Assembly (NCBI GenBank): GCA_034509755.1
Contig: CM067550.1
Span: 16,175,001-16,239,000 of the forward strand
DNA length: 64,000 nucleotides
DNA from: Anisodus tanguticus
Lineage: Eukaryota; Streptophyta; Magnoliopsida; Solanales; Solanaceae
Reading direction: 5' to 3'
Shown here: positions 31,554 through 42,700 of the stretch, one piece after another
How the letters are laid out: each line of letters starts with the position of its first letter
How positions within the stretch are numbered: the first letter of the stretch is position 1
Notes under the pieces: model-generated
The model's input: the letters and a program-made list of their open reading frames with translations, nothing else
What the model was told of the DNA's origin: nothing
Database searches by the model: none
Translations under genes and position numbers: made by a program

Positions 31554-34500
31554 ATGTTTGTAATTGAAATAAATATGTCTACAAGTAACTCCCACTGCTG
31601 GGTATTGGATACCACTTGTGGCTCGCACATTTGTAGTAATGTGCAGGGCCTAATTAATAACAGAAAGGTTGGACCTTGGGAGGTAGACCTGCGCGTTGGA
31701 AATGGAGCACGAGTAGATGTTGAACGCGTGGGAACTTATAAACTAGATTTGCCTTCAAGCTTTTGTTTAGAACTAAATAATTGTTATTTTGTTTCCTTAT
31801 TAACGAGGAATATTATTTCTATCCCAATGTTAGACATTGAGGGGTTTTTCTCATTCATTTCCAATGACAGTTATGTACTGTATTTTAATGGTCTTATTTG
31901 TGGAAATGCTCCGCTTGTGGATGGATTGTATATTTTAAACTGTAGTCGTGAAATTTTCAATGTGTAAAATAAACGAGCTAAGATAAGTAATCCAAGAAAC
32001 TCTACCTACTTATGGCACTGCAGACTTGGTCATATCAACGAGTCACGGATAGCAAGATTGAAGAAGTTAGACTACCTCGAACCATTTGACTTGGAGTCTT
32101 ATGGTAACTGCGAATCTTGCTTGAGAGGAATGATGACCGACAAACCTCTTTCTGGGAAGGGGGTACGAGCCAAAGAGGTACTTGAGTTGGTCCATACTAA
32201 TGTATGTGGGCCATTTTCAACTCAAGCTAAGGGAGGCTTCCCTTACTTCATCACTTTTATAGACGATTTCACAAGGTTTGGGCATGTGTATCTTATGAAA
32301 CATAAGTCCGAAGCCTTTGAGAAATTTAATGAGTACAAGTCAGAAGTAGAGAAGCAACTTAAACACAAGTATCAAGACACTTCAATCAGATCGAGGAGGT
32401 GAATACTTGAGTAAAGAATTTCTGGATTATTTGAAGCTTCATGGAGTCCAATCACAATGGACACCTCCTGGAATGCCACAGATGAATGGCGTTGCTGAAA
32501 GGAGAAATCGACCCCTATTAGATATGGTTAGATCCATGATGAGTTTCTCAGCTCTGCCAACATACATTTGGGGCTATGCATTACAAAGCTCAATTTATAT
32601 TCTGAACAGAGTTCCTTCAAAGTCAGTAGAGATCCATATGAGATATGGAATGGCAAAAAGCCAACACTTAAACACATGCGACCCTGGGGGTGCCCTGCAT
32701 ATGTAAAGAAGATGCTTACTGATAAGTTGGAATCTAAAAGTGAGAAATATTATTTTGTGGGGTATCCAAAGGAAACTAATGGATACTACTTCTATCTTCC
32801 TGGAGAACATAAGGTCATTGTTTCCAGGAACACAACTTTCCTTAAAGAAGAATATGTTTACAAGGAACATAGCTGCACAGAGATAGAACTTGAAGAAATT
32901 CAAGAACCACAAGATAACACAGAAAATGAACCCTTGTCGAATGACCTAAACAAGGATTCAGTGGGAGTATTTGGCGAAGATTGAGTGCTTAGAGTACGCC
33001 CTTCAGCCAGTGGGAGTGCTGTGAGAGATAATGAAGAAATGCAAGGCTCTCATACACAACCAATGGAAAATGATACAATGGTTGTACATCATTCCATTCA
33101 GGAAATATATGAAAATGACATTCCTGAAAGCTCTCAAGGTGATGGATTGTCCAACACACAAAGACCTTCTCACAATCAGAATACAACAAACACTGAAACG
33201 TGGAATACTCAACTCCGTAGGACCACTAGGACTCATCATCCGCCTGAAAGACTTAATCTCCTTGTTGAAACACACAATGAGATAGATATTCCTAATGACG
33301 ATGAACCTACAACCTACATCCAAGCTATGTTAGACATTGATTCACAGAGATGGGAAGAAGCCATGAAATGTGAGATGGACTCGATGTACATAGATCAAGT
33401 TTAGAACTTGGTTGATTTGCCAACAAGGGTTAGACCCATAGGATGCAAATGGGTCTTCAAGAAGAAGATTGATGCATATGGCAAGGTACAAACTTATAAA
33501 ACAAGACTGGTGGTTAAATGTTATAATCAACGGCCTGGGGTCGATTATGATGAAACCTTTTCACCTGTTACTAAGATTAAGTCCATTCAGATTTTGCTTG
33601 CAATAGCTGCATATTAGGACTATGACATCTGGCAGATAGACGTCAAAACTGCATTCCTCAATGGTAATCTAGTTGAGGAAGTGTATATGAAACAACCTGA
33701 GGGTTTTTCAATTGAGTCCAAACCAAATGTCGTATGCAAGCTACAAAAGTCCATTTATTGGCTTAAACAAGTCTCGAGGAGTTGGAACATTTTCTTTGGC
33801 AAGGCTATCAAGTCATTTGATTTTGTCAGAAGCAAAGAGGATCCATGTGTTTATAGTAAACGCAAGGATGTGAGTATTGCCTTCATTATCATATATGTAG
33901 ATGACATATTAATAATGAGAGACAATAAGACTTTCCTGTAGTCAGTCAAAGAGTGGTTGTCCAGTACCTTCATGATGAAGGATTTAGGTGAAGCCTGCTA
34001 CATTCTGGGGATTAGGATCTATAGAGATAGACCTAACAGATTGTTGGGGCTGTCACAGTCAATCTACATAGACAAAATGCTTAGACGTTTCTCTATGGAA
34101 AATTCCAAGAAAGGCGGTCTACCTATGGGACAAGGCATCAAGTTATCTAAGAAGGATAGTCCTTCTAATACTATGGAACTTGAACGCATGAAAAGGATCC
34201 CATATTCTTCGGCTATGGGATCGATCATGTATGCTATGACCTTTAATAGGCTAGATGTGGCCTTTGCACTTAGTATGACCTGCAAGTTCCAGCAGAATCC
34301 TGGGGAAGAACACTGGAAAGCAGTCAAGAGTATTCTTAAGTATCTTACACGAACTAAAGAATATTTCTTAGTCTATGGTGGACAAGAGAAGCTGGTACGT
34401 ACTGGGTACACTGATGCTAGCTTCAAGACAAATGTTGATGACTACGAATCTCAATCAGATTACACATTTATTTTCAATGGTGGAGCAGTAAGCTGGAAAA

Positions 34501-34850
34501 GTTCCAAACAAGCTACAACTGTTGATTCGACAACCGAAGCTGAGTATATTGCTGGATCGGAAGCTGGTAAAGAAGCTCTCGCGATATTTGAGTTTCTGAA
34601 ACTGGGGTTGTTCCAAGTGCCACTTGTCCAATAACGGTTTATTGTGACAACGCTGGTGCGATTGCGCAAGCTAAGGAACCAAGATCAACCAATAGAAACA
34701 AGCATGTACCAATGAAGTACCACATACTCAGGGAGATGGTGGAGACTGAAGAGATTAGATTAGACTATGTTCCTACATACGATAATCTAGCTGACCCATT
34801 CACTAAACCATTAAGCTTAGTCAAGCATAATGGTCATTTTGAGAATATGA
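31554..34850 (+). pseudogene. copia protease-integrase-RT-RNase H (Tork-like), degenerate
   Basis: In order: protease CWVLDTTCGSHICS (the expected D-T-G or D-T-A is D-T-T) near 31600; GAG-pre-integrase with LWHCRLGHINESRIARL near 32020; integrase with LELVHTNVCGPF (first Asp changed to Asn), then QSQWTPPGMPQMNGVAERRN (catalytic Glu) at 32440-32510; a spacer; RT (33408-34634) with MKQPEGFSIESK and IIYVDDILIM; RNase H with TGYTDASFKT and DSTTEAEYIAGSEAGKEA; and the tail to 34850 (DNAGAIAQAKEP, then HVPMKYHILREMVE). At least eight stops or frame changes are visible, so it is inactive. Confidence 0.82.
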
Positions 34851-34893
34851 GCATTAGATATATTGGAGATTGGCTCTAGGCCAAGTGGGAGAT

Positions 34894-36183
34894 TGAAAGT
34901 ATATTTATGTCCTAGAGACATTCTGTATTAGGAAAAATGTGCTTTATACATATTCATATTATTATTAATGGAGATTAATATTTTGGCATTTAGAATTATT
35001 GAATTAGTATTTGATTGTTTGTAATTATTCATTAATGTGCATCCCTTGATCTTACATTGTCATTAATAGAGTGAGATATTTATGATAGAGCGTAACTTTT
35101 AAAATAGCCTCGACTAATGATCATCGAGAATGGGATATCGATGATATGTGATAAGTCGACATGTGGTATGCATCACATCCTTAGAGGATGTAGTATGTCT
35201 CACCTGCTACGAGTAATGGCTACTCGTGATGTACACATGCATACTTTGGAAGTATTGGTATACCCTACTGATATACTGTTTGTTATACTTGTCTAAAGTA
35301 TGATCAGCGTGTGGGAGATAGAAGTCCTTAGACTTGAGGTCAATACGCGCCTTGTCTACAAAGTAATGTACTTTGATCCCGTCCTAAGCTCAAATGCCTT
35401 ATAGGTTGAGATATGGCTTGTATTGGGTACATTACGATGTGGATTGAAGATGGTAGTTGAGCCAAGATTATGATTCATTCCTCGAATATATATTCGAGAG
35501 AACACTCGGATTCTCAGTGATATTAGGTTGACTAAGTCGTTAGTCAACGCAATAGATATATTTAGAATATGGTCTAGTCGTCGACTAATATAGATGAGAT
35601 ACAATGATTAAGCCATTTGGATAGACACTTGACAAATCCTAAGCTTGATCGGGTGTGTCGTGAATGAAAGGATTTTATCTTACCACATAAAGGTTAAGTT
35701 TACTGGATTCGCGTAAACGTACTTCACATATTGAGTTCGTCTTCCAGCGCCTTCTAGGAGTTCCGCGTAGATCTTAATTTGATTAATGTCAATATGAGAA
35801 GGCCTGTAGGGTCACACCATGTCGATTGTCCATTTCGATCTAAGGATGTATTGAGAGAGTAATTAAATGTTCGATTTGGAATCGAGATATTTAAATGAAT
35901 AATGATTATTTTAATTAAGTCAAAATTGAATTTTGAATTTAATTAAGAATGCTCGGAAAATAAATCGAGACAGTGCAAGTGCACGTCGAGCGCCACGGCG
36001 CCCATACCCTAGGGCCGCGGCGCAGTGCAGAAATTCATCGAGTGCCGCGACGCCCATACCCTAGGGCCGCGGCGCCTCTGCGTCGATTTTTGGGCTAGGC
36101 CCAAGGTCACACCCTAATCCGGTTTTGACCTAATTTTCAACTATAAATAGAGGCATTCCCTTTTATTATCAACACACTAATTT
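34894..36183 (+). repeat. 3' LTR of the Tork-like copia, 3'-truncated
   Basis: It matches the 5' LTR from TGAAAGTATATTTATGTCC onward. Relative to the 5' LTR it carries a ~51-bp local duplication in the CpG-rich block (36010-36070; CCCATACCCTAGGGCCGCGG occurs twice), and it stops at 36183, missing the last ~306 bp. Confidence 0.87.
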
Positions 36184-37049
36184 AGATTATCTACCCCATT
36201 CAGTGTGGATGTGGCGAAACTCATAGTAGCTTGCCTTGATGGTGCTTTTCAACTGGCAAAGAGCTTAGAGGTTAATCTAATTCCACTGGAAAAGCTGGAA
36301 AAGTTGGATTATCTAGGATGCTTTCTCATGGTTACTGCAAAGTGGTGCGTTGAACATGAGAAAATGAAGGATCTCTTCATCCTTGCCGAGGACGTAGCTT
36401 ACACTGACGCGTGCACAGCTATCACATTTCCCAAGAGTGCGAGCAAATCTCAACATCCAGGATGCTTTCTCAAGTTTTCAGAATTGCTGGAAAGGATAAA
36501 TCCTGTTATTGAGCCTGAGTTGATGCATCTTTATATCAGTGTCTTGAAAGCTTCATATTCATCTGGATCAAATAATCCAACGACAGGTGATAGTCTTCCG
36601 TGTCTATCCGATGATGTGTATGTGGCATGGAAGTTTACTGGTTTTGTCAGATGCGATCTGGAAAAGCTATGACGTCGTGAAGCCAGCTTGAATGTTTCCT
36701 TTTCTGATCGATTTCAATGGCTCCTTCTTGGACTTAATAAACTTTGTCAATTTCTCTATCACTTAAATGACAAAAAGATTCAACATGAAGAATTACTTTC
36801 ATATATGAAACCTCTGGCCATTGAGGCAGCAAGTGCAATCTACTCCATGTATGATATGGATTTGGAAAAGAATTTTGAAGTAGACCGTGTTAGAAACAGA
36901 TTGCAGAAAATGTAGAAAACCGACTTCACAAGAGAGTGCGAACTCTCCCCTAAAGACTATTTCACCCCATAGAGTGCACCGGAAATGATTGAATATCTTA
37001 GGGATACTAAGAAGTCTAATCAAATATCGTTTGAACTAAAACAACATTT
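36184..37049 (+). pseudogene. R1-like NLR pseudogene, piece 2 (Solanaceae-domain region)
   Basis: The open frame through 36205-36672 reads VDVAKLIVACLDGAFQLAKS, LEVNLIPLEKLEKLDYLG, DLFILAEDVAYTDACTAITF and PGCFLKFSELLERINPVIEP. A single TGA near 36670 separates it from 36688-36915 (RFQWLLLGLNKLCQFLYHLN, EAASAIYSMYDMDLEKNFEV). A further stop at 36915 is followed by readable residues to about 37030 (DYFTP, MIEYLRDTKKSNQISFELKQ). The helical pattern fits the Solanaceae-domain extension before the coiled-coil/NB-ARC in R1-like NLRs. It ends where a copia LTR begins (about 37050). Confidence 0.6.
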
Positions 37050-39328
37050 GATTCCTACTGTATTGCGAATATTTCTGATTTTTGATTGATTTTTCTGATG
37101 GGAATATGCCAATTTATTTATAGATAGATGGTGTCTTTTCATGGTGCCTCTTGAGATTAAACCAATGGTTATGAATGGTGCATTTTCATGGTGCCTCTTG
37201 AGATTAAACCAATGGTTAAGAATGATGCCTTTTCATAATTTTCTGAATTAATTAATTAATTAATTCTGTCCAAATATATCTTAACCCATAAGGAAAAACT
37301 CTTCCTTATAAACACAATAATATAGTGTTTCCTCACCAATGTGAGATATTGCTTAGAAATCTCCAAATATTAACATGTCATCCACATATTCAACAAATGA
37401 CAAATCCATTGTTTCCAACAAACTTACTATATACACACTTATTGGCATCATTGATAAGAAATCCATTAGAAAGTACAACTTGATCAAATTTTTGGTGCCA
37501 TTGTTTGGGAGCTTGCTTAAGCCCATACAATGATTTGATCAACTTACACACTTTGTGTTCTTGACCAGGAACAACAAACCCCTCGGGTTGTTCCATATAC
37601 ACCTCCTCATCTAATTCACCATTTAGAAATGCGGTCTTCACGTCCATTTGATGAATAGCGAGACAAAAATTGAGGATAATGCAATCAACACCCTTATTGT
37701 TATTGCCCTTGCAACATGAGCATAGGTATTGAAGTAATCAATACCTAACTTTTGAGTGTAGCCTTTGGCTACTAAACGAGCATTGAACTTGTCTATAGTT
37801 CCATCTACTTTCATTTTCCTTTTGAAAATCCACTTACAACCAATGGGTTTACAACCTGATGGTAGATCAGCCAACTTCTAAGTTCTATTACCCATAATCG
37901 AATCCATTTCATTATTAATTGCTTCTTTCCAAAAGGAAGCATCTGGAGACTTCATTGCCTCCTCAAAAGTGACATGATCAGCTTCTAAATTTTAGAAGAA
38001 AGGTATGTAAGTGTCAACAAAAGACTGATCCCTACTTCCTTCAACGAGAAACATAAAGAAATCATCTCTGAAATCTTTAGCTTTTCACGCCCTTTTACTT
38101 CTTCTTGGTTCCACAATTTCCTCATTAGTTGAGTTATTATCAACTAAACCATGCTCTTCCCGTAAATGAGAACTAGATGGTAACGTCGTATCATGAGATC
38201 TAGGAATGATACTAAATCTATTTTCATCGAAAATAGCATCCCTAGACTCAATTATAGTATTAACAGAATATGAATCATTAGGTTCAATAACCTTAAATCT
38301 ATAGGCTTTACTGTTCAAAGCATAGCCTATAAAAACACATTCAATTCCTTTCTCCCGAAGTTTCTTTATTTTGGGTTCTGGAACTTTAACAATTGCTCTA
38401 CATCCCCAGACTCTAAGATGACTTAGGTTTGGTTTTCTCCTGTTCCAAAATTCATATGGGGTAGTCTTACTTCTCTTGTTAGGTACTCTGTTATGAATAT
38501 AACAAGCTGTATGCAAGGCTTCACCCCAATATCCATGTCCTAAACCCGATTTGGATGACATGGCATTTAACATTTCCGTTAGGACTCTATTTTTCCTTTC
38601 GGTCACACCATTCTGTTGTGGTGTATAAGGTGTTGTAACTTGATGCACAATTCCAGTTGATTCAAAGAATGATGGATTATAATATTCCCCACCTCTATCC
38701 GATCTAAGACACTTAATAAAGGTTTCACAATGAAGTTCTATATTACTTTTAAACACTTTAAAATTTTCAAGTGCTTCACTTTTTTAATGTAACAAATATA
38801 CATAACAAAATCTGGAATAGTCATCAATAAAGGTACCAAAATAATATTTTTTGTCTGTTGTCACAATGTAACACATGTCACATAAATCACTATGAACTAA
38901 ATCAAGCAATTTCGAATCTCTTTGAACAGAAGGAAATTGTAATTTAGTGATTTTAGTGAGCATACATGTTCTACATTTTACAACATTCTTGTCAATTGAA
39001 GAAATTAGAGATTGTAGAGCCATATCTTTCAACTTTCTAAAATTTACATGTCCTAAATGATAATGCCATAATGAAGAAGTATCAAGAGAGTCCAAGACAT
39101 AAACAGAAGCATTCATCACTTCATTAATGTTAACAAGGTTCAAATAAACATACCACAATGTAAATAACCCTTTTTACAAACACCCCACCCTTAGATAGTA
39201 CAGAGATTCCAGCCTCATACACTTGTTTGAACCCATATTGGTTCAAAATACTATCAGACATCAGATTCTTACTAACTTCTGGAGCATGATAAACATCATT
39301 CAAAGTTAAACTTTTTCCAGAAGTAAAA
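37050..39328 (-). mobile_element. Truncated Ty1/copia element, minus strand, LTR fused to RT
   Basis: A probable LTR occupies 37050-37374 (minus-strand start TGTTAATATTTGGAG, end CAGTAGGAATCA) with a 47-bp direct repeat (37130-37223). RT follows immediately: the YVDDMLIFG codons run straight into the LTR start because both share TGTTAATATTTGG. Further right come the RT N-terminal part, spacer, integrase (38085-38756) and GAG-pre-integrase (38784-39158). At 39328 the element is cut by a Ty3 LTR. RNase H, the RT C-terminus, gag and the 5' LTR are missing. Confidence 0.75.
37380..39300 (-). pseudogene. copia GAG-pre-integrase, integrase and partial RT
   Basis: Minus-strand segments are: LWHYHLGHVNFRKLKDMALQ with CRTCMLTKITKLQFP (zinc-binding, 38784-39158); LDLVHSDLCDM (first integrase Asp); CLRSDRGGEYYNPSFFES (second Asp) and TPQQNGVTERKNRVL (Glu) in 38085-38756; GCKWIFKRKMKVDGTIDKFN (37638-37874); and MDVKTAFLNGELDEEVYMEQ with LIKSLYGLKQAPKQWHQKFD (37390-37647), ending at the YVDD region. 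Integrase core residues look intact although the frame is broken at several points. Confidence 0.8.
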
Positions 39329-41232
39329 TGTCATGACCCAAATCGGAGGGTCATGAAGGGCACCCGGACCTCACATGCCGAGTACCACTAAGCATACATT
39401 TAATATCTAATCATAATTAATTACGGCCACAAGGGCCGTCACCCAGTACCCTGCTGACACATAGAGACTATAAACTGGAAAGTAACTATGCAAAATCTTA
39501 ACCAGAAAGCCCAACTTATATATGTATACATCCCAAGGCCGATAAGGCCATACCTGACTGCTATACACAAGACACTGTCTACAAGCCTCTAAAGAGTATG
39601 TAATATCATAAGGTCAGGACAGGGCCCCGCCATACCCATATATACATGCAAAAATTACTGTACCAAGATTAGACCAACATTCTGAATTATGGGGAGTGCT
39701 CTAGTATCCGCTGAGTCAGCAACCTACTAAAGCAGATCATCTCCTTGCATACGTGAACATGCGGGCATAAAACGCAGCGTCCCCCGACAAAAGGGACATC
39801 AATACTACTGATGTACCGAGTATGCCAGGCATAAAAAATAGCATAATAGGATACAAAAATAAACTGAGACAGAAACAACCAAAAAAAATAGCCGATAGCA
39901 ACAGCCGACAGAAACAACCAACCAGTAGTAAATGCCTCTAAGGGCTATCATATGCCTAAATGTCATGCACAATGTGGTATACATATAAGTATTGGCCTTA
40001 TTGGGCATCTTCCTACCCATAACAACCTTTGTGGGCATCATATCATATCGGCCTTTGTGGGCATAATCATCATCATATCCCAGCTGATCAGGTGGTCTGC
40101 GTATCCCGTTTCCCATCCCCAATATATGGTCCAGGGTAATACATGAATAAAATGCATGAATGATAATAAAACATTCTGAACTTATCGGGTGACATAACAT
40201 CACTTCACCTTCGGCTAACACTGTGAATATCAACATCTTTACCGTATACCTCAATAAGGATTTAAGAACATATTTAGACATGCTTTTAACATATGAATCA
40301 ATAACAGGAACATCCTTAACCACTAAGAATAGAATAATTTATGGAACAATATTACGGTTACATTTCGTACATAGATAATGCAAAAGAAAGAAATAATTTG
40401 CCTTAACATACCTTAAATACTCATACGAGTTCGTGCGGCTCGGTAAATGAAGGATCCAACTCTGATAGGAACTAGACTGCTCGGTGAATTATAGATGAAG
40501 CTAAATTAGCATGCTCCAAACGCACCAATTAAGGTAAACATAGATGTTTTGTTGTTCTTGAAATGTTCACAACGTACTGTTTCTAACCTTAGAATTAATA
40601 CTAATTAGAAGTGAGTGCTCCATACATTTTTTTTTGTTTTCCTAAACATAATGAATGTTAAGGTGTAGCATTTAACACTTTTTGTTCTAGTCTATATTCA
40701 ATATTGCTAAGACACATAGCGTACTTTGATTCCTTATTTAACTATGAGAACTGAGTAGGTCACTTCTCTACATAAACATGAGTGCTTCACGTGTAACCTT
40801 CCCCTTTAAAAAATGCCTTGACTCATTACTAAATACCATTAATGGACTCTCATAATATTGTCTCCCACTTAGCCATTTTTTTTGGCGGCGGAGCATTAAT
40901 TATAGTGTCTATCACCTAATTTACTAATATGCTAATGCATATGTATGTCTAGCAAAGTAAACCATCACGTCCAAATCTTTTTTAATCCGCCAAATCGTTC
41001 TTTACCCACTAACGTAAATCATGGTTATTTTATATAATTACGACATATACTAATAATATTTTCAATACCCGTCGTCACACTTATTTAGTCCTAAATTATT
41101 TTGGGACCATATCCTTTAATATCCCCAGCTCTTTATTTGCATACATGAATATGACATAAATCCCCCAACGCTAGGGTCTATTTACATACGCCTAGCGATT
41201 CAAACCATGATCCGAAAGTACAGGGTGTTACA
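39329..41232 (-). repeat. 3' LTR of the Tekay-like element
   Basis: It starts TGTCATGACCC on the plus strand and ends GGGTGTTACA. It contains short tandem GGCCTTTGTGGGCATMATAT units near 40000-40070. The long minus frame 39805-40323 recurs in the other LTR and is not a gene. Confidence 0.9.
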
Positions 41233-41399
41233 TCCTCTCCCCCTTAGAAACATTCGTCCTCGAATGTTGGGGACATATCTAATCCCCGTCACGTATCCAG
41301 AGAATACAACTACTTTTTTACGGGGTCATATAATATAACATTTATTATTACCTCTACATCAGATTTCTCATGGTCCTTAAGCATTAATTCATATTACTA

Positions 41400-42700
41400 T
41401 GAAATAGAACACACCTTATGCTTCTTTTGGAACCTCGGCGTTGGTCTGGAATAGATATGGATATTTGTGTTTCATCTCCTCTTCCGCCTCCCATGTCATT
41501 TTTCTATGTTCTTATTCCGCCAAAGAACTTTCACGGAGGCTACTTATATGATAAGTCTTCTGTAATCTTCACATCATCAATCGGTACAACTCGGGAAGGA
41601 TCTCTAATACACACTCTCAACTTAGAAACAAGGAAAACCGGATGAACAAACTCCAACTCCGAAGGCAAGTTCAATTCATAAGCTACTTGGCCAATTCGTC
41701 GAATTATGCGATATGGCCCAATATACCTTGGGCTGAGCTTTCCTATCTTCCCAAATCTCATTACCCCCTTCATAGGCGAAATCTTAAAAAAGACCCAATC
41801 ATCCACCTAAAACTCTAAGTCTCGCTGTTGCACATCTGAATACGACTTTTGACGACTCTGTGCGGTTAGCAGCCGTTCTTGGATAAGATTCACCTTCTCT
41901 ATAGCTTGGTGTACTAAGTCAGGCCCAAATAACTCTGATTCGCCTACCTCAAACCATCCGATAGGAGATCTACACCTCCGTCCATACAAAGCCTCGAATA
42001 AAGCCATTTTAATGCTGGCATGATAGATGTTATTGTACATAAATTCAATAAGGGGTAAATAATCATCCCAACATCCCTTAAAGTCCAATACACAAGCTCA
42101 TAACATGTCCTCGAGCGTTTGAATCGTACGCTCGGTCTGCCCATCTGTTTGAGGGGGAAAAGCTGTGCTAAGATTAACTTGGGTGCCTAAATCTCTTTGA
42201 AATGATTTCCAGAAGTTAGCTGTAAACTGTGCACCTCAATCCGATATAATAGAAATAGGCACACCATGAAGGCGAACAATCTCTTTAACGTACAACTTCG
42301 CGTAGTCCTTGACTCTGTAGGTAGTTTTGACTGACATGAAATGAGCCGATTTGGTCAATCTATCAACAATTACCCAAATAGAATCAAACTTGCTATAGAA
42401 GCGAGGTAAACCCATAATAAAATTCATATTAATCATTTCCACAACGGAATCTCAATGTTCTGAGTCAGACCACTAGGCTTTTGGTGCTCTATTTTTACTT
42501 GCTGACAATTAGTACACTGAGCTACAAATTCCGCAATGCTTCACTTCATGTTGTTCCACAAATAAATGCCCTTAATATCATGATACATCTTAGTAGATCC
42601 AGGATGAATGGAATATCGTGAATAATGGACCTCCATCATAATTCTATCTCGTAACCAGCTACATTTGGAACACATAAACGGCCCTGGTGCTTGAGAACCC
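41400..42700 (-). pseudogene. Ty3 integrase with C-terminal chromodomain
   Basis: From high to low coordinates (minus): zinc-binding remnants (42480-42600); core with NMNFIMGLPRF and IWVIVDRLTKSAHFM (first Asp, 42236-42442); LVYWTLRDVGMIIYPLLNL shadow/frameshifted segments; YNNIYHASIKMALFEALYGR (41807-42088); GPYRIIRRIGQVAYELNLPS and HPVFLVSKLR (41540-41806); and finally a chromodomain end (about 41420-41520) with MTWEAEEEMKHKYPYLF. The chromodomain targets these elements to modified heterochromatin in the family. Stops separate the segments. Confidence 0.82.

Larger units (their letters stand above)
28032..36183 (+). mobile_element. Ty1/copia element, Tork/TNT1-94-like, inserted in the NLR
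   Basis: The 5' LTR is 28032-29575 (1544 bp, TGAAAATATA...CCCTACA), followed by PBS TTGGTATCAAAGCTC, a ~1.5-kb leader, gag, protease, integrase, RT, RNase H, a CAAGTGGGAGAT polypurine tract and a 3' LTR from 34894. The 3' LTR stops at 36183, about 306 bp short, directly against NLR sequence. No TSD is therefore visible, and a deletion across the LTR-host border is implied. Coding regions have many stops and frameshifts. Confidence 0.9.

Noticed and set aside
39805..40323. 172-codon minus-strand frame, repeated at 46757-47323
   Set aside because: Both copies lie inside the two LTRs of the Tekay-like element. Duplication follows from the LTR and there is no domain.
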